From assembly GCF_000278235.1 (NCBI RefSeq), contig NZ_JH725039.1:1-32757 (forward strand): a DNA stretch of 32,757 nt, in the 5' to 3' direction. The notes beneath the pieces were generated by a model, which did no database searches, was not told the DNA's origin, and saw only the letters and a program-made list of their open reading frames with translations. The position numbers were made by a program, and so were the translations under genes. The stretch comes from Bartonella vinsonii subsp. arupensis OK-94-513 (GTDB lineage Bacteria > Pseudomonadota > Alphaproteobacteria > Rhizobiales > Rhizobiaceae). Below, in pieces: positions 1-8,373 of the stretch (position 1 is its first letter; the number at the start of each line of letters is the position of its first letter).

Positions 1-128
1 AAAATCATATAAAATAAATCCACCAGTACCCACACCAAAACGCCTTATCACAATAAAATCAATGTCTAATACAGCACAAAAATATAATAAAAATCGTTAC
101 AGAGAGAGTACATATTCTATATTCACCA

Positions 129-157
129 TTGCACAAATATCTCATACGCTTTATGCT
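129..157 (+). promoter_or_regulatory. Candidate promoter of the Fur-family gene
   Basis: A -35-like TTGCAC (129-134) and a -10-like TATGCT (152-157) are separated by 17 bp, about 40 bp upstream of the first gene. This is a match to a sigma-70-like consensus by eye only, and AT-rich DNA gives many such matches. No clear Zur-type palindrome was recognised in the first 193 bases. Confidence 0.3.
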
Positions 158-199
158 TTCCCTGAGAGTAAAAGCTCATAAAGCAAAAGAAAGGTGCTA

Positions 200-592
200 A
201 TGTCATCTAAACTTACGCGTAACCAAATATTGGTTCTAAACACTTTAAAGAATGCACAAGGACCTTTAAGTGCTTATGCGATTCTCGATCATTTACGCGA
301 AGAAGGATTCCGTGCGCCTCTCCAAGTTTATCGTGCATTAGAAAAACTTGTCCAATTAAAATGTATTCATCGTCTTGAAAGCGTGAATGCTTTTATGGCC
401 TGTTTGCATCCTGAAAATTGCCAACACGAACTTACAACTTTCATCATTTGTGAAAACTGTGGCAAGGTCAATGAAATACAAAACCAAACTATTGTATCCA
501 ACCTTAAACAAATGGTTCAAGCAGTTGATTTCCAAGCACGCAGAAGCACTTTAGAAGTACGAGGCATTTGCAAACAATGCGCCACAGAGTAA
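200..592 (+). CDS. zur: Fur-family metal-responsive repressor, probably Zur
   Basis: This 130-residue protein has the Fur-family layout. The N-terminal winged helix (about residues 4-65) includes a helix reading RAPLQVYRALEKL, the position of the Fur recognition helix. The C-terminal dimerisation domain contains the metal-site segment CQHELTTFIICENCGKV and two CxxC pairs (about C84/C87 and C124/C127) that would hold the structural zinc. The short N-terminus, early conserved RAPLQVYRAL and terminal CKQC fit the Zur branch better than Fur or Irr, but the branch is an inference. The ATG at 200 is chosen because AAAGAAAGG ends five bases before it; the in-frame GTG at 194 overlaps that ribosome site. 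Zur normally represses zinc-uptake genes, and none is visible beside it in this window. A CobW-type zinc-linked GTPase lies about 28 kb away. Confidence 0.8.
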   Translation: MSSKLTRNQILVLNTLKNAQGPLSAYAILDHLREEGFRAPLQVYRALEKLVQLKCIHRLESVNAFMACLHPENCQHELTTFIICENCGKVNEIQNQTIVSNLKQMVQAVDFQARRSTLEVRGICKQCATE

Positions 593-748
593 AATCTCAA
601 TACTTGCAAGTTTGTATATTTAACGTTATGTTTTTAAAGTTCTTTTACTGCTTGAAAAGCTCTTATCGTCTTTGCCTCTATATCATTCTCTTCCCACAGC
701 GGTGAGCGTGTTTTACGCATTGAAACATAAAATTGAAAGTATAAAATC

Positions 749-1843
749 ATGTCTATGTCAGAGACAATTGTTTCAACAAAACATTTCAAGAAAACAAAAC
801 AAAAGAAAATAATTCATGCTTTTCTTGTTGTCTTGGCACTTCTTGCACTTTGGTTTAGCTATCAATGGATAACACATTGGCGTTATATGGTCACTACTGA
901 AGATGCCTATGTACAAGGAGATATAGCGGCTATTGCTTCTAAATTAAATGGATATATTGAAAAAGTTGCTATTAAAGCCAACCAAATTGTAAAAAAAGAT
1001 GATGTCTTATTCCGCCTAGACAATGGTGATTATCAAATAGCTTGGAAACAGACAGAAGCCCACCTTAACACACAACAAAAAACTCTTTTACGTATTGATG
1101 CACAAATCATAGCTGCTCATAGTGCTTTGGATGATGCGCAAGCACAAAAAGCTGCCGCTTCAGCCATAGCAACCAATGCACAGCTCACCTTAAAACGTAC
1201 CACAGAACTTAAAGCGAGTCGTTATGCCCCTCAATCCGATGTTGATGATGCCAAATCAGCTTATGAACAAGCCATTGCTAATGTTAATCGCGCCAATGCC
1301 CAAATAGCGGCGGCACGTGCAAATATTCAAGTTCTAGAAGCGCAACGAAGTGAAGCAGAAAGCCAAACAAAAAGCTTAGAACTCACGCGTGAAAAAGCAC
1401 AACGTGACCTTGATTCAACCATTATACGGGCTCCATTTGATGGAATTATTGCAAATTTAACAGCAAAAACAGGAGATTTTGTTGTAAATGGTCAACGTCT
1501 TGCTGCATTAGTCCCTATACATGCACTTTATATTGAAGCGAACTATAAAGAAACGCAGCTGCAAAATATTCATGCAGGACAAACAGCTTATATCTCTGTG
1601 GATGCCTTCAAAAAAGATGCTTTTACAGGGACAGTGCTTTCTATTTCTCCAGCAACAGGAGCTGTGTTTTCTCTCCTTCCCCCACAAAACGCCACCGGAA
1701 ACTTCACAAAAATTGTCCAACGCATTCCAGTCCGTATTTCTATTCCAGAAGAAGTCTTAAAAACTGGGCGTATTCGAGCGGGAATGAGTGTTTCCGTAGA
1801 AATTGATACACGAACAAAGGCACAAGACAAAAATCTCTTATAA
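749..1843 (+). CDS. emrA: EmrA/HlyD-type efflux periplasmic adaptor
   Basis: A 364-residue membrane-fusion protein. A short cytoplasmic N-terminus is followed by one transmembrane anchor (about residues 24-44). Next comes the biotinyl-lipoyl-like hairpin, starting at TTEDAYVQGDIAAIASKLNG, which is typical of EmrA/VceA proteins. A long alanine/glutamine-rich coiled coil covers about residues 100-225. The second half of the lipoyl motif (IIRAPFDGIIANL, about 227-240) and a beta-barrel domain follow. It would bridge the inner-membrane pump encoded next to an outer-membrane TolC-type channel. The stop lies 21 bp before the transporter start, so the two are almost certainly co-transcribed. The ribosome site is weak. 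Substrate is unknown; the family exports hydrophobic toxins and drugs. Confidence 0.88.
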   Translation: MSMSETIVSTKHFKKTKQKKIIHAFLVVLALLALWFSYQWITHWRYMVTTEDAYVQGDIAAIASKLNGYIEKVAIKANQIVKKDDVLFRLDNGDYQIAWKQTEAHLNTQQKTLLRIDAQIIAAHSALDDAQAQKAAASAIATNAQLTLKRTTELKASRYAPQSDVDDAKSAYEQAIANVNRANAQIAAARANIQVLEAQRSEAESQTKSLELTREKAQRDLDSTIIRAPFDGIIANLTAKTGDFVVNGQRLAALVPIHALYIEANYKETQLQNIHAGQTAYISVDAFKKDAFTGTVLSISPATGAVFSLLPPQNATGNFTKIVQRIPVRISIPEEVLKTGRIRAGMSVSVEIDTRTKAQDKNLL

Positions 1844-1864
1844 TAAAAAGCAAATGATCTCATT

Positions 1865-3436
1865 ATGACATCCCCCATGCCAGAGCCCACACATTCTCAA
1901 GAGCGCATAGAAATCCGTAAAATCGTGGTTTTCATTGCTATGGCTTTTGGCATGTTTATGGCTATTTTAGATATCCAAATCGTTTCCTCCTCTTTAGCTG
2001 AAATTCAAGCTGGTCTTTCAGCAAGCTCTGAAGAGATTTCATGGGTTCAAACCTCCTATCTCATCGCTGAAGTCATCATGTTGCCCCTTTCTGGATTCTT
2101 AGGAAGATTGCTTTCAACACGCGTTTTTTTTAGCATATCAGCTATCGGGTTTACGATAACCTCTATTCTTTGTGCAACAGCAACATCTATCGAAGAGATG
2201 ATTGTGTACCGCGCACTCCAAGGCTTCATTGGTGGAGGTATCATTCCTAGTGTTTTTGTTGCCTCCTATGTCCTTTTTCCTCCTTCCAAACGCCCAATTG
2301 TGACACCTATCGTTGGACTGGTTGCAACGTTAGCGCCCACTATTGGTCCAACAGTGGGAGGCTATCTCTGTCATCTCTCATCATGGCATTGGCTCTTTCT
2401 CATCAATGTACCCTGCGGGATTATTATCTCAATTCTTGCTTGGAAATTAATTGATTTTGATAAAGCTGATCCCTCTTTAATGAAGAAATTTGATTGGTTA
2501 GGCCTCATTTCTATGGCCACTTTCTTGGGAACTTTAGAGTATGTTCTAGAAGAAGGAGCACGTCATGATTGGCTGAGCGATAGGCTGATTAGGGATTTTT
2601 TCATTATCATGATTCTTGCTGCTGCCCTTTTCTTCTGGCGTGCCTTTACAGCAAAAGAACCCATTGTAGATCTCTCTACTTTTTCTAATTTTAATTTTTC
2701 AGCTGCATCCATTTTTTCCTTTGCACTGGGAATAGGTCTTTATGGACTCACATACCTTTATCCTGTCTATTTAAGCCAAATCCGCCATTATGATGCCCTC
2801 ATGATTGGAGAAACATTGTTTCTTTCAGGATTCGCTATGTTATTAACTGCTCCACTTGCTGGATTTCTTTCAGCACGAATGGATGCACGTTTAATGATGG
2901 CAATAGGACTTTTAGGTTTTGCAATAGGCACTTGGATGGCGAGCTCTATCACAGATAACTGGGATTTTAGCGAGCTCTTTTGGCCGCAAGTATTCCGTGG
3001 TGCTTCTGTGATGTTATGTATGGTTCCTATTAATAATATTGCCTTGGGAACACTCCCGCCAGAACGAATGCAAAATGCTTCTGGACTGTTTAATCTCACA
3101 CGTAATCTTGGTGGCGCTGTAGGACTTGCTATTATCAGCACTCTTATCACAAAACGTTCAGACCTGCATTATGGACGAATAGCTGAAACGCTCCAACAAG
3201 GAAACAACCAGGCAACTGAATTGCTTTCAAGCCTTACTCTGTACTTCAAAACTGCAACGGCTGATCCACATGCTCTTGCACTTTTCCAACTTTTTAATAT
3301 GGCACGTATACAAGCAATGGTTATGGCTTTTAGCGATATTTTCTTTATAATAACCATCATCTTTAGCGTCTTGACATTCATGACTGTTTTTCTCAAAAAA
3401 ATACCGCCACTCACTGATACTCCTTCAGGTCATTGA
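1865..3436 (+). CDS. emrB: EmrB/QacA-type MFS multidrug exporter (DHA2, 14 TMS)
   Basis: This 523-residue, highly hydrophobic protein has the length and layout of the 14-helix DHA2 family of the major facilitator superfamily. Helix 1 carries FMAILDIQIVSSSL, the position of the family's membrane-embedded LD...IVNVALP motif. Motif A-like sequence follows at SGFLGRLLSTRVFF. Motif C is visible as APTIGPTVGGYL (about residues 155-167), the antiporter signature with glycine and proline in helix 5. Residues NASGLFNLTRNLGGAVGLAI match the conserved late-helix region of EmrB. With the adaptor just upstream it should form a proton-driven tripartite efflux system. The preceding Fur-family gene is separated by about 156 bp and is not clearly part of this unit. 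Confidence 0.9.
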   Translation: MTSPMPEPTHSQERIEIRKIVVFIAMAFGMFMAILDIQIVSSSLAEIQAGLSASSEEISWVQTSYLIAEVIMLPLSGFLGRLLSTRVFFSISAIGFTITSILCATATSIEEMIVYRALQGFIGGGIIPSVFVASYVLFPPSKRPIVTPIVGLVATLAPTIGPTVGGYLCHLSSWHWLFLINVPCGIIISILAWKLIDFDKADPSLMKKFDWLGLISMATFLGTLEYVLEEGARHDWLSDRLIRDFFIIMILAAALFFWRAFTAKEPIVDLSTFSNFNFSAASIFSFALGIGLYGLTYLYPVYLSQIRHYDALMIGETLFLSGFAMLLTAPLAGFLSARMDARLMMAIGLLGFAIGTWMASSITDNWDFSELFWPQVFRGASVMLCMVPINNIALGTLPPERMQNASGLFNLTRNLGGAVGLAIISTLITKRSDLHYGRIAETLQQGNNQATELLSSLTLYFKTATADPHALALFQLFNMARIQAMVMAFSDIFFIITIIFSVLTFMTVFLKKIPPLTDTPSGH

Positions 3437-3837
3437 GCTTAACCTTATAAAAGTTGATTCAAATATTGTTAAATACCTGATATTTACACACCTTACCTCT
3501 CCTATGAGAGGGATGCACATTCACATACTGAATTCCAACCACTAAAAACAAATACTTTTCCGCATTTTTAAATCCCACAATGCTTCAGTAGCCCCACCCT
3601 CAAGTATCGCTTTCCACTATTGAAGAATAATCATTTTCGCTTCACAAACTCTAGAAGTATAAACTTACCCAAATGTTTGTAGAAGTATCGATAAAAAACA
3701 ACGCAAAGACTTGCTAAAATTGCCTAAAATAGTGCGAAATGCGGGAGATCCTCAATAAATAACGGGAATTATCAAAGGCTACAAAAACACAAATGAAGAA
3801 AAACAATCCCTAATGTCACCACTGTTAGCAAATAAAA
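3437..3837. other. Intergenic region between convergent emrB and GNAT gene
   Basis: Four hundred bases with no convincing reading frame. A perfect 6-bp hairpin, CCTCTC-CTAT-GAGAGG (3496-3511), follows emrB by about 60 bp. It lacks a T-tract, so it is at best a weak terminator candidate. Nothing else was recognised. Confidence 0.5.
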
Positions 3838-4416
3838 TTAAGCCACTTTATGATGCTGAAAACGGTTCAAATCTTCTCGTTTTCCACTAGGAACCAAAAT
3901 ACCATAACATGCGGAAAGATATTCTGGTATCAATTCCAATGCTTGAAAACGATGTTTTTCATAAGGGCCAGGCATTGCCAAATTTTTTGTTAAACTATTT
4001 GAAAAACCAAAACGCTGATAAAACGCACAATCACCCACAAGTAAAATAGCTCCATAACCTAGTATTCTGGCCTCTTCAATTGCATGCCGCATAAGAACCG
4101 ACCCTATTCCCATACCAGAACATTCTCCTGAAACAGCCAGCGGACCTAAAAGCAAAGCATGCTGTGTATCATTTTGCCCTTTGTTAAACTGAACATGCCA
4201 AAGACGTACGCTACCCACTAGCTCTCCAAGCATATTTTTGACAACAAAGGACAGCGCCGCCAACCGTCCACGACGTAAAGCTTCTGATGACTTACGTTTA
4301 CGCCCCTCTCCCAGAGCTAAATCAAGCAAGTGTTCGCGATGAGGCTTATCAGTTTCTTGCTCACAGGAAAGTGTGAAAAGCGCACCATCTTTTGTTTGAA
4401 AATGTAGCATATCCAT
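3838..4416 (-). CDS. GNAT-family N-acetyltransferase (YhbS-like)
   Basis: About 192 residues. The acetyl-CoA-binding core of the GNAT fold is visible: LLLGPLAVSGECSGMGIGSV gives strand 4 and the pyrophosphate-binding loop (CSGMGIG, variant of Q/RxxGxG/A). It continues into LMRHAIEEARILGYGAILLVGD and FYQRFGF, the usual motif A-B sequence. The segment GPYEKHRFQALEL near the C-terminus is typical of the YhbS-like subgroup. The acceptor is unknown. The gene starts about 46 bp after the ornithine decarboxylase stop on the same strand, so the two are probably co-transcribed; an amine acceptor related to polyamine metabolism is a guess. Translation probably starts at the ATG at 4416, 11 bases after AGGG. 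A GTG at 4425 is also in frame but sits too close to that site. Confidence 0.78.
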   Translation of the reverse strand: MDMLHFQTKDGALFTLSCEQETDKPHREHLLDLALGEGRKRKSSEALRRGRLAALSFVVKNMLGELVGSVRLWHVQFNKGQNDTQHALLLGPLAVSGECSGMGIGSVLMRHAIEEARILGYGAILLVGDCAFYQRFGFSNSLTKNLAMPGPYEKHRFQALELIPEYLSACYGILVPSGKREDLNRFQHHKVA

Positions 4417-4462
4417 TTTTGACACACACCCTACTATAGCTTTGTCATCACAGATGAAAAAC

Positions 4463-5596
4463 TCAAATTACATAGGAGCGCAAAGGCTCAAAACCATTAA
4501 AAGCAACAGATGCGTAAGTTGCCGTGTAAGCACCCGTTCCATGAATCAAGAGTTCATCGCCTACTGTAAGAGATAAAGGTAAGAGATAGGGCGTTTTTTC
4601 ATAAAGAACATCGGCCGAATCGCATGTTGGACCTGCTAAAATACAAGGCTCCATTGCCTTATCATCATGGGGTGTTTCAATAGGATAGCGAATTGCCTCA
4701 TCCATAGTTTCGGTAAGACCATTAAATTTTCCAACATCAAGATAAACCCATCGGACATTATCATTGTCTGCTTTTTTGGATATAAGCACAACTTCTGTGC
4801 GAATAACACCAGCATTACCGACCATCCCACGCCCTGGCTCGATGATTGTTTCCGGAATACGATTGCCAAAATATTTTTTCAAGGAATCAAAAACAGCCGT
4901 ACCATAAGCTTGTTCTGTAGGAACATCTTTCAAATAACGTGTTGGAAAACCGCCACCCATATTAACCAACTTCAACGAAATTCCTTCTCGCTCCAAATGC
5001 CTAAAAACTGCAGCCGCATCCGATAAAGCACGATCCCATGCGCTAAGATCTGTCTGCTGAGAGCCTACATGAAAAGAAACGCCATATGCTTGTAAGCCTA
5101 ATTGATGTGCCCGACGTAACACATCAACCGCCATAGCAGGAACACAACCAAACTTACGTGACAATGGCCATTCAGCACCTACTCCATCAGTAAGAACGCG
5201 GCAAAAAACACGAGCACCCGGAGCAGCACGCGCAATTTTTTCTACTTCTTCAATACAATCAACCGCATAAAGCGAAATACCCAATGCATATGCACGCGCA
5301 ATATCACGCTCTTTTTTAATGGTATTTCCAAAAGAAATACGATCACCCGTTGCCCCTGCTGCTAAAGCCATTTTAATTTCTGCAACAGAAGCTGCATCGA
5401 AAGACGACCCTAAAGAAGCAAGCAAACTCAAAATTTCAGGGGCAGGATTTGCCTTTATCGCGTAAAAAATACGGGATTGTGGGAGAGCTTTTTCAAAATT
5501 TAAATAATTTTCACGAACAACATCAAGGTCAACAATTAAGCATGGGCCTTCAGTACGATGTGTTGCAAGGAAATCACGAATACGTTGCGTTGCCAT
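4463..5596 (-). CDS. odc: Ornithine (or lysine/ornithine) decarboxylase, fold type III
   Basis: A 376-residue PLP enzyme of the alanine-racemase-fold decarboxylases (Orn/DAP/Arg decarboxylase family 2). It makes putrescine from ornithine. Visible residues include the PLP lysine in FYAIKANPAP (K48), HVGSQ (H176), the glycine-rich phosphate loop NMGGGFP, EPGRG (about 253-257), and the substrate-site cysteine-aspartate in GPTCDSAD (C325/D326), diagnostic of ornithine decarboxylases over diaminopimelate decarboxylases. The start at 5596 has GGAG eight bases upstream and the family's usual MATQRI-like beginning. The frame stays open 30 codons further, but that part lacks a proper ribosome site and is hydrophobic. 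A structured leader RNA lies 190 bases upstream. Some members also accept lysine; the sequence does not settle this. Confidence 0.9.
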   Translation of the reverse strand: MATQRIRDFLATHRTEGPCLIVDLDVVRENYLNFEKALPQSRIFYAIKANPAPEILSLLASLGSSFDAASVAEIKMALAAGATGDRISFGNTIKKERDIARAYALGISLYAVDCIEEVEKIARAAPGARVFCRVLTDGVGAEWPLSRKFGCVPAMAVDVLRRAHQLGLQAYGVSFHVGSQQTDLSAWDRALSDAAAVFRHLEREGISLKLVNMGGGFPTRYLKDVPTEQAYGTAVFDSLKKYFGNRIPETIIEPGRGMVGNAGVIRTEVVLISKKADNDNVRWVYLDVGKFNGLTETMDEAIRYPIETPHDDKAMEPCILAGPTCDSADVLYEKTPYLLPLSLTVGDELLIHGTGAYTATYASVAFNGFEPLRSYVI

Positions 5597-5789
5597 TTGC
5601 AATTCTCCAAAGGGAAATAATCCCTCTCTCTGCTTAGACAGCACAAAGCTGCCAAAAGACAAAAAATACAGAAACCAGCTTTCCATACCCTGATGACTAA
5701 AAAATCAGGAAGAAAACAGGATCATATGCAGCGAAAGAACAGCGCGAAAACCGCGTTATTCTAATTTATCTGCCTTTTTGATTGGAGTT

Positions 5790-6003
5790 GAAGAAAACCA
5801 CTTCCGCACTGAAGGCAATGAGGTGTGCCTCTATAGTTATCTCAGCATTTGGACAGCTGAAAGACACCAGAAAGGCCCGCACCGTCGTTGCTTCAAGATG
5901 TCCTCACTCTTTCGGTTGGCCAAAAGAATGACTGGAGCGGTTAGTTCCAGGTACCGTACCGGTTAATCTCACCATTTGAGAACCAGCGGACACCCACAGG
6001 CAC
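5790..6003 (-). ncRNA. speF-type structured leader RNA upstream of ornithine decarboxylase
   Basis: On the minus strand this stretch is markedly richer in G and C than the flanks and folds locally. It shows GGTT-CTCA-AATGG-TGAG-ATT-AACC (5961-5985), the palindrome GGTACGGTACC, CTGGA/TCCAG (hairpin enclosing a TAA at 5941-5943), GGCCAACCG paired with CGGTGCGGGCC, and TCAGC/GCTGA inside a GGTGT/ACACC arm. Position (leader of an ornithine decarboxylase in a Rhizobiales-like genome) and the runs I recognise (GGTGTCCGCTGG, TGGAACTAACCGC, GGCCAACCGAAAGAGTGAGG) fit the speF RNA motif reported upstream of alphaproteobacterial ornithine decarboxylases. Boundaries are approximate. A covariance-model search with the Rfam speF family would settle it. 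The ligand, if any, is not known to me. Confidence 0.75.
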
Positions 6004-6057
6004 GTGCGACTTTGGGCAAAGCTGCATATAAGACCAATTCTTATTCATTTCAATCAT
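5941..6057 (-). CDS. Candidate leader peptide (uORF) inside the speF-like RNA
   Basis: A 38-codon frame on the minus strand opens at ATG 6057 (alternative ATGs at 6048 and 6027) and closes at TAA 5941-5943. Its last residues read GVRWFSNGEINRYGTWN, encoded exactly by the most structured bases at the 5' end of the leader RNA; the stop lies in the loop of a CTGGA/TCCAG hairpin. No strong ribosome site precedes any of the three ATGs. In gammaproteobacteria a different leader peptide (SpeFL) senses ornithine on the ribosome upstream of speF, so a translated leader here is reasonable, but this is inference. The frame could also be a chance consequence of RNA conservation. Confidence 0.4.
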   Translation of the reverse strand: MIEMNKNWSYMQLCPKSHVPVGVRWFSNGEINRYGTWN

Positions 6058-6066
6058 TTTTTTAAT

Positions 6067-6095
6067 TTTAAACATTTTTTAATGTTTAAAGACAA
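6067..6095 (-). promoter_or_regulatory. Candidate promoter with a 10-bp inverted repeat upstream of the odc leader
   Basis: Reading the minus strand, TTGTCT (6090-6095) and TTTAAA (6067-6072) are spaced by 17 bp and could be -35 and -10 boxes, placing the transcript start near 6060. The same bases form a perfect inverted repeat, TTTAAACATT / AATGTTTAAA, with a 4-base spacer (6067-6090). This could be an operator lying across the promoter, or simply AT-rich symmetry. Confidence 0.35.
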
Positions 6096-6481
6096 AATGA
6101 TGCAAAAAAGTAACAGTCTTCATACACAGATAAACGATCTTTTTAGTGGAATCATAATCCTCATGCCCCCTGCTATTGGTATGCCTCATGCACAATCTTT
6201 TTAAAAGCAGCTCTTTGCTTGAGGTTCAGCGTGTCATCTTTTAACTTCACGCAGAAAGGATATAAGATTTACTGAGAAACGCCACTTTTGTGTTTATGAA
6301 ATTATAAGCCTGTAGCATTGTCATATTAACGCATCCCATCCTCTCTACCCTTCGCATTAAAGGACTTCAATTTCATATGCCAAATAAAAGACTGAGCAAT
6401 ATCCCGTCCTTATAATACTCTTCTGCGAACACTGAATTTTAACAACAGAAAAAAAGCTTGAAGCCCTGAAATGTGATGCTT
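6096..6481. other. Intergenic region between the odc leader and trhO
   Basis: About 385 bases between the odc promoter region and the 3' end of trhO. No coding sequence with a ribosome site, tRNA or clear terminator was found. Short open frames here lack family features. Confidence 0.5.
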
Positions 6482-7399
6482 TTACAGCTTTTGATGAGAA
6501 TCAACTGCACGTAATTTTAACAATTGAAACTGCTTATGACGCTCCCGAAAGCGCTGCCTATCCGTTTCATTTCGCGTACTATAACAAGCATCACATGAAA
6601 CACCCTCCTCATAATGAGGCGATAATTTACTTTCAGCATTAAGAGGGGAACGACAAGCACGACATAATTCGCGTCCACATTCTTCAAGACCGTGCCCAAC
6701 AGAAACACGCTCATCAAAAACAAAACACTCCCCCCACCACAAACTCTCTTCTTTCGGGATTGTTTCTAAATATTTAAGAATACCACCTTTTAAATGGTAA
6801 ACCTGATCATAACCAAGTTCACGGACATAAGCTGTTGATTTTTCACAACGAATACCACCTGTACAAAACATGGCGACTTTCTTTTTCTTTTTTAAATCAG
6901 CTTCGTGCTTGAGCACCCATTCAGGGAATTCCCGAAATGTCTTAATACGCGGATCAATTGCTCCTTGAAAACTCCCAAGCGCATATTCATAATCATTCCG
7001 TGTATCAATTAAAATCGTTTCTTCATCTTGGATGAGCGCATTCCAATCTTCAGGCTCTACATAAGTACCAACAACTTTTAACGGGTCAACACCTTCAACC
7101 CCCATTGTTACAATCTCTTTTTTTAACCGCACTTTCATACGGTGAAAAGGCATTTTTGACGCCCATGAATATTTTATCTCCGGCGTTTGAAATGCTGGTT
7201 CAGCGGTAATAAAATCCACTAATGCTTCAATTGCTGCACAAGATCCGGCAACAGTTCCATTAATGCCTTCTTGTGCTAAAAGAAGGGTACCCTTGATATC
7301 CTTTTCTTGACATAAATCCAGTAAAGGTTTCTGTAATTGACGATAATGTTTCAAATCTGCAAAGCAATAAAGTGCAGCAACTTTAAAATTCTTTTCCAT
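6482..7399 (-). CDS. trhO: tRNA uridine(34) hydroxylase TrhO (YceA/UPF0176 rhodanese-domain protein)
   Basis: This 305-residue protein matches the YceA/TrhO family, which hydroxylates U34 of tRNA to give ho5U with molecular oxygen. The N-terminal acylphosphatase-like domain reads [12 protein letters not shown] then [16 protein letters not shown] (about residues 35-52). A rhodanese domain follows with [13 protein letters not shown] and the active-site loop [11 protein letters not shown] (C179). The C-terminus carries cysteine pairs ([19 protein letters not shown]) likely to bind metal. The start at 7399 aligns with the family's usual beginning, a few residues before VAALYCF. An ATG 12 codons earlier (7435) is in frame; neither has a strong ribosome site. 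It is transcribed divergently from eda, 114 bp away. Confidence 0.88.
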   Translation of the reverse strand: MEKNFKVAALYCFADLKHYRQLQKPLLDLCQEKDIKGTLLLAQEGINGTVAGSCAAIEALVDFITAEPAFQTPEIKYSWASKMPFHRMKVRLKKEIVTMGVEGVDPLKVVGTYVEPEDWNALIQDEETILIDTRNDYEYALGSFQGAIDPRIKTFREFPEWVLKHEADLKKKKKVAMFCTGGIRCEKSTAYVRELGYDQVYHLKGGILKYLETIPKEESLWWGECFVFDERVSVGHGLEECGRELCRACRSPLNAESKLSPHYEEGVSCDACYSTRNETDRQRFRERHKQFQLLKLRAVDSHQKL

Positions 7400-7513
7400 A
7401 ACTCTTGCAATAACCCGCGTTTCATTTAATTTCAAGATCTATTCATCTACTCTTTAACATATTGTGCTTTACCAAACTATACACATAATATCATCCCCTA
7501 GAGAAAGAACGCT

Positions 7514-8179
7514 ATGTACCCAAAAATAGATTACCTTTTATCACTTCTCCAGAGACAAGCTGTCATACCTGTTCTGCACATTGACGACCTGCAAAATGCG
7601 GTGCCCTTAGCACGTGCTCTTGTCAAAGGCGGATTGAAAACAATTGAGATCACATTGCGCACGCCAAAAGCATGCGATGCAATCAAAAAAATTATACAAG
7701 AAGTACCTGAAGCAATTGTTGGAGCAGGAACAATCCTCAAGTGGGCACACTACGAACAAGCCGAACACGCAGGAGCAAAATTCATCGTAAGCCCTGGATT
7801 ATCAAATGATTTAATCAGTTGTGCAAAAAACAGTGAAATCCCATTTCTCCCCGGTGTTATGACACCAAGTGAATTAATGCAAGCATGCGATCAAGGCTAT
7901 TCATACCTTAAACTTTTCCCTGCTGAAGCCGCAGGTGGTATTGCCTTTCTTCAGGCTCTAGCTTCCCCTTTCCCCGAAATCCAATTTTTTCCCACGGGCG
8001 GTATTACACAAAAAAATGCTGCACAATGGCTTCAACTCCCTAATGTCTTCTGCGTGGGAGGTTCTTGGATAGCTCCTCCTAAACTGGTAGCAGCTGGCAA
8101 TTGGGATGCAATCAGCACATTAGCACATACAGCAGCACAGCTATTCTCTCATCGGATAAAGGCACACTCCACGATATAA
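7514..8179 (+). CDS. eda: KDPG/KHG aldolase (Entner-Doudoroff)
   Basis: A 221-residue class I aldolase cleaving 2-keto-3-deoxy-6-phosphogluconate into pyruvate and glyceraldehyde-3-phosphate. Family landmarks are VIPVLHIDD at the start, the catalytic glutamate in TIEITLRTP (E45), GAGTIL, SPGL, PGVMTPSE, the Schiff-base lysine in YLKLFPAE (K133), FFPTGGI for phosphate binding and CVGGSW near the end. Length is close to that of E. coli Eda (213). AGAGAAAG lies upstream of the ATG. The last ten codons (8150-8179) are antisense to a decayed copy of the fpr 3' end, so the tail beyond the barrel may have been replaced or extended by that event. No edd gene is in the window. Confidence 0.92.
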   Translation: MYPKIDYLLSLLQRQAVIPVLHIDDLQNAVPLARALVKGGLKTIEITLRTPKACDAIKKIIQEVPEAIVGAGTILKWAHYEQAEHAGAKFIVSPGLSNDLISCAKNSEIPFLPGVMTPSELMQACDQGYSYLKLFPAEAAGGIAFLQALASPFPEIQFFPTGGITQKNAAQWLQLPNVFCVGGSWIAPPKLVAAGNWDAISTLAHTAAQLFSHRIKAHSTI

Positions 8180-8345
8180 GGTGCAGGAGTATTATTTGCT
8201 CCTTCAAAAAGAGCAAAACATTGGCACATCCTTGCACAATCTTTCCATATTGCACCCCTAGCATAGCATTGAACCAAAAAACATCACACGATCTTCATCA
8301 GGATTGATCTTCGGTAAACCTGCTGTTTCAAAAAACTATCCACTC
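8149..8345 (-). pseudogene. Decayed duplicate of the fpr 3' end
   Basis: On the minus strand this segment repeats the end of the neighbouring fpr gene. Bases 8282-8322 are identical to 8494-8534 (41 of 41). Read in the fpr frame, the last codons give AIWKDCARMCQCFAL then FEGANNTPAPYIVECAFIR and TGA at the homologous position, against fpr's AMLKDCARMCESFGL and VEGANNAPATYVVERAFVG. That is 22 of 34 identical residues with the same stop. Around 8255-8275 the alignment breaks with extra bases that shift the frame, and similarity fades beyond about 8345, so no functional protein is encoded. The 3' end lies inside eda on the other strand. It is either the residue of a tandem duplication or of an incoming copy. 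Confidence 0.85.
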
Positions 8346-8373
8346 ATCCAGAAATGGCATCACAACTCTTCTC

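Noticed and set aside
5597-5686. In-frame 30-codon extension of ornithine decarboxylase
   Set aside because: AGGG lies only one base before the ATG at 5686, the residues are hydrophobic and unlike the family, and the ATG at 5596 has a properly spaced GGAG.
5778-5966. Plus-strand 62-codon frame opposite the odc leader
   Set aside because: It is antisense to the structured leader RNA, has no ribosome site and no recognisable product.
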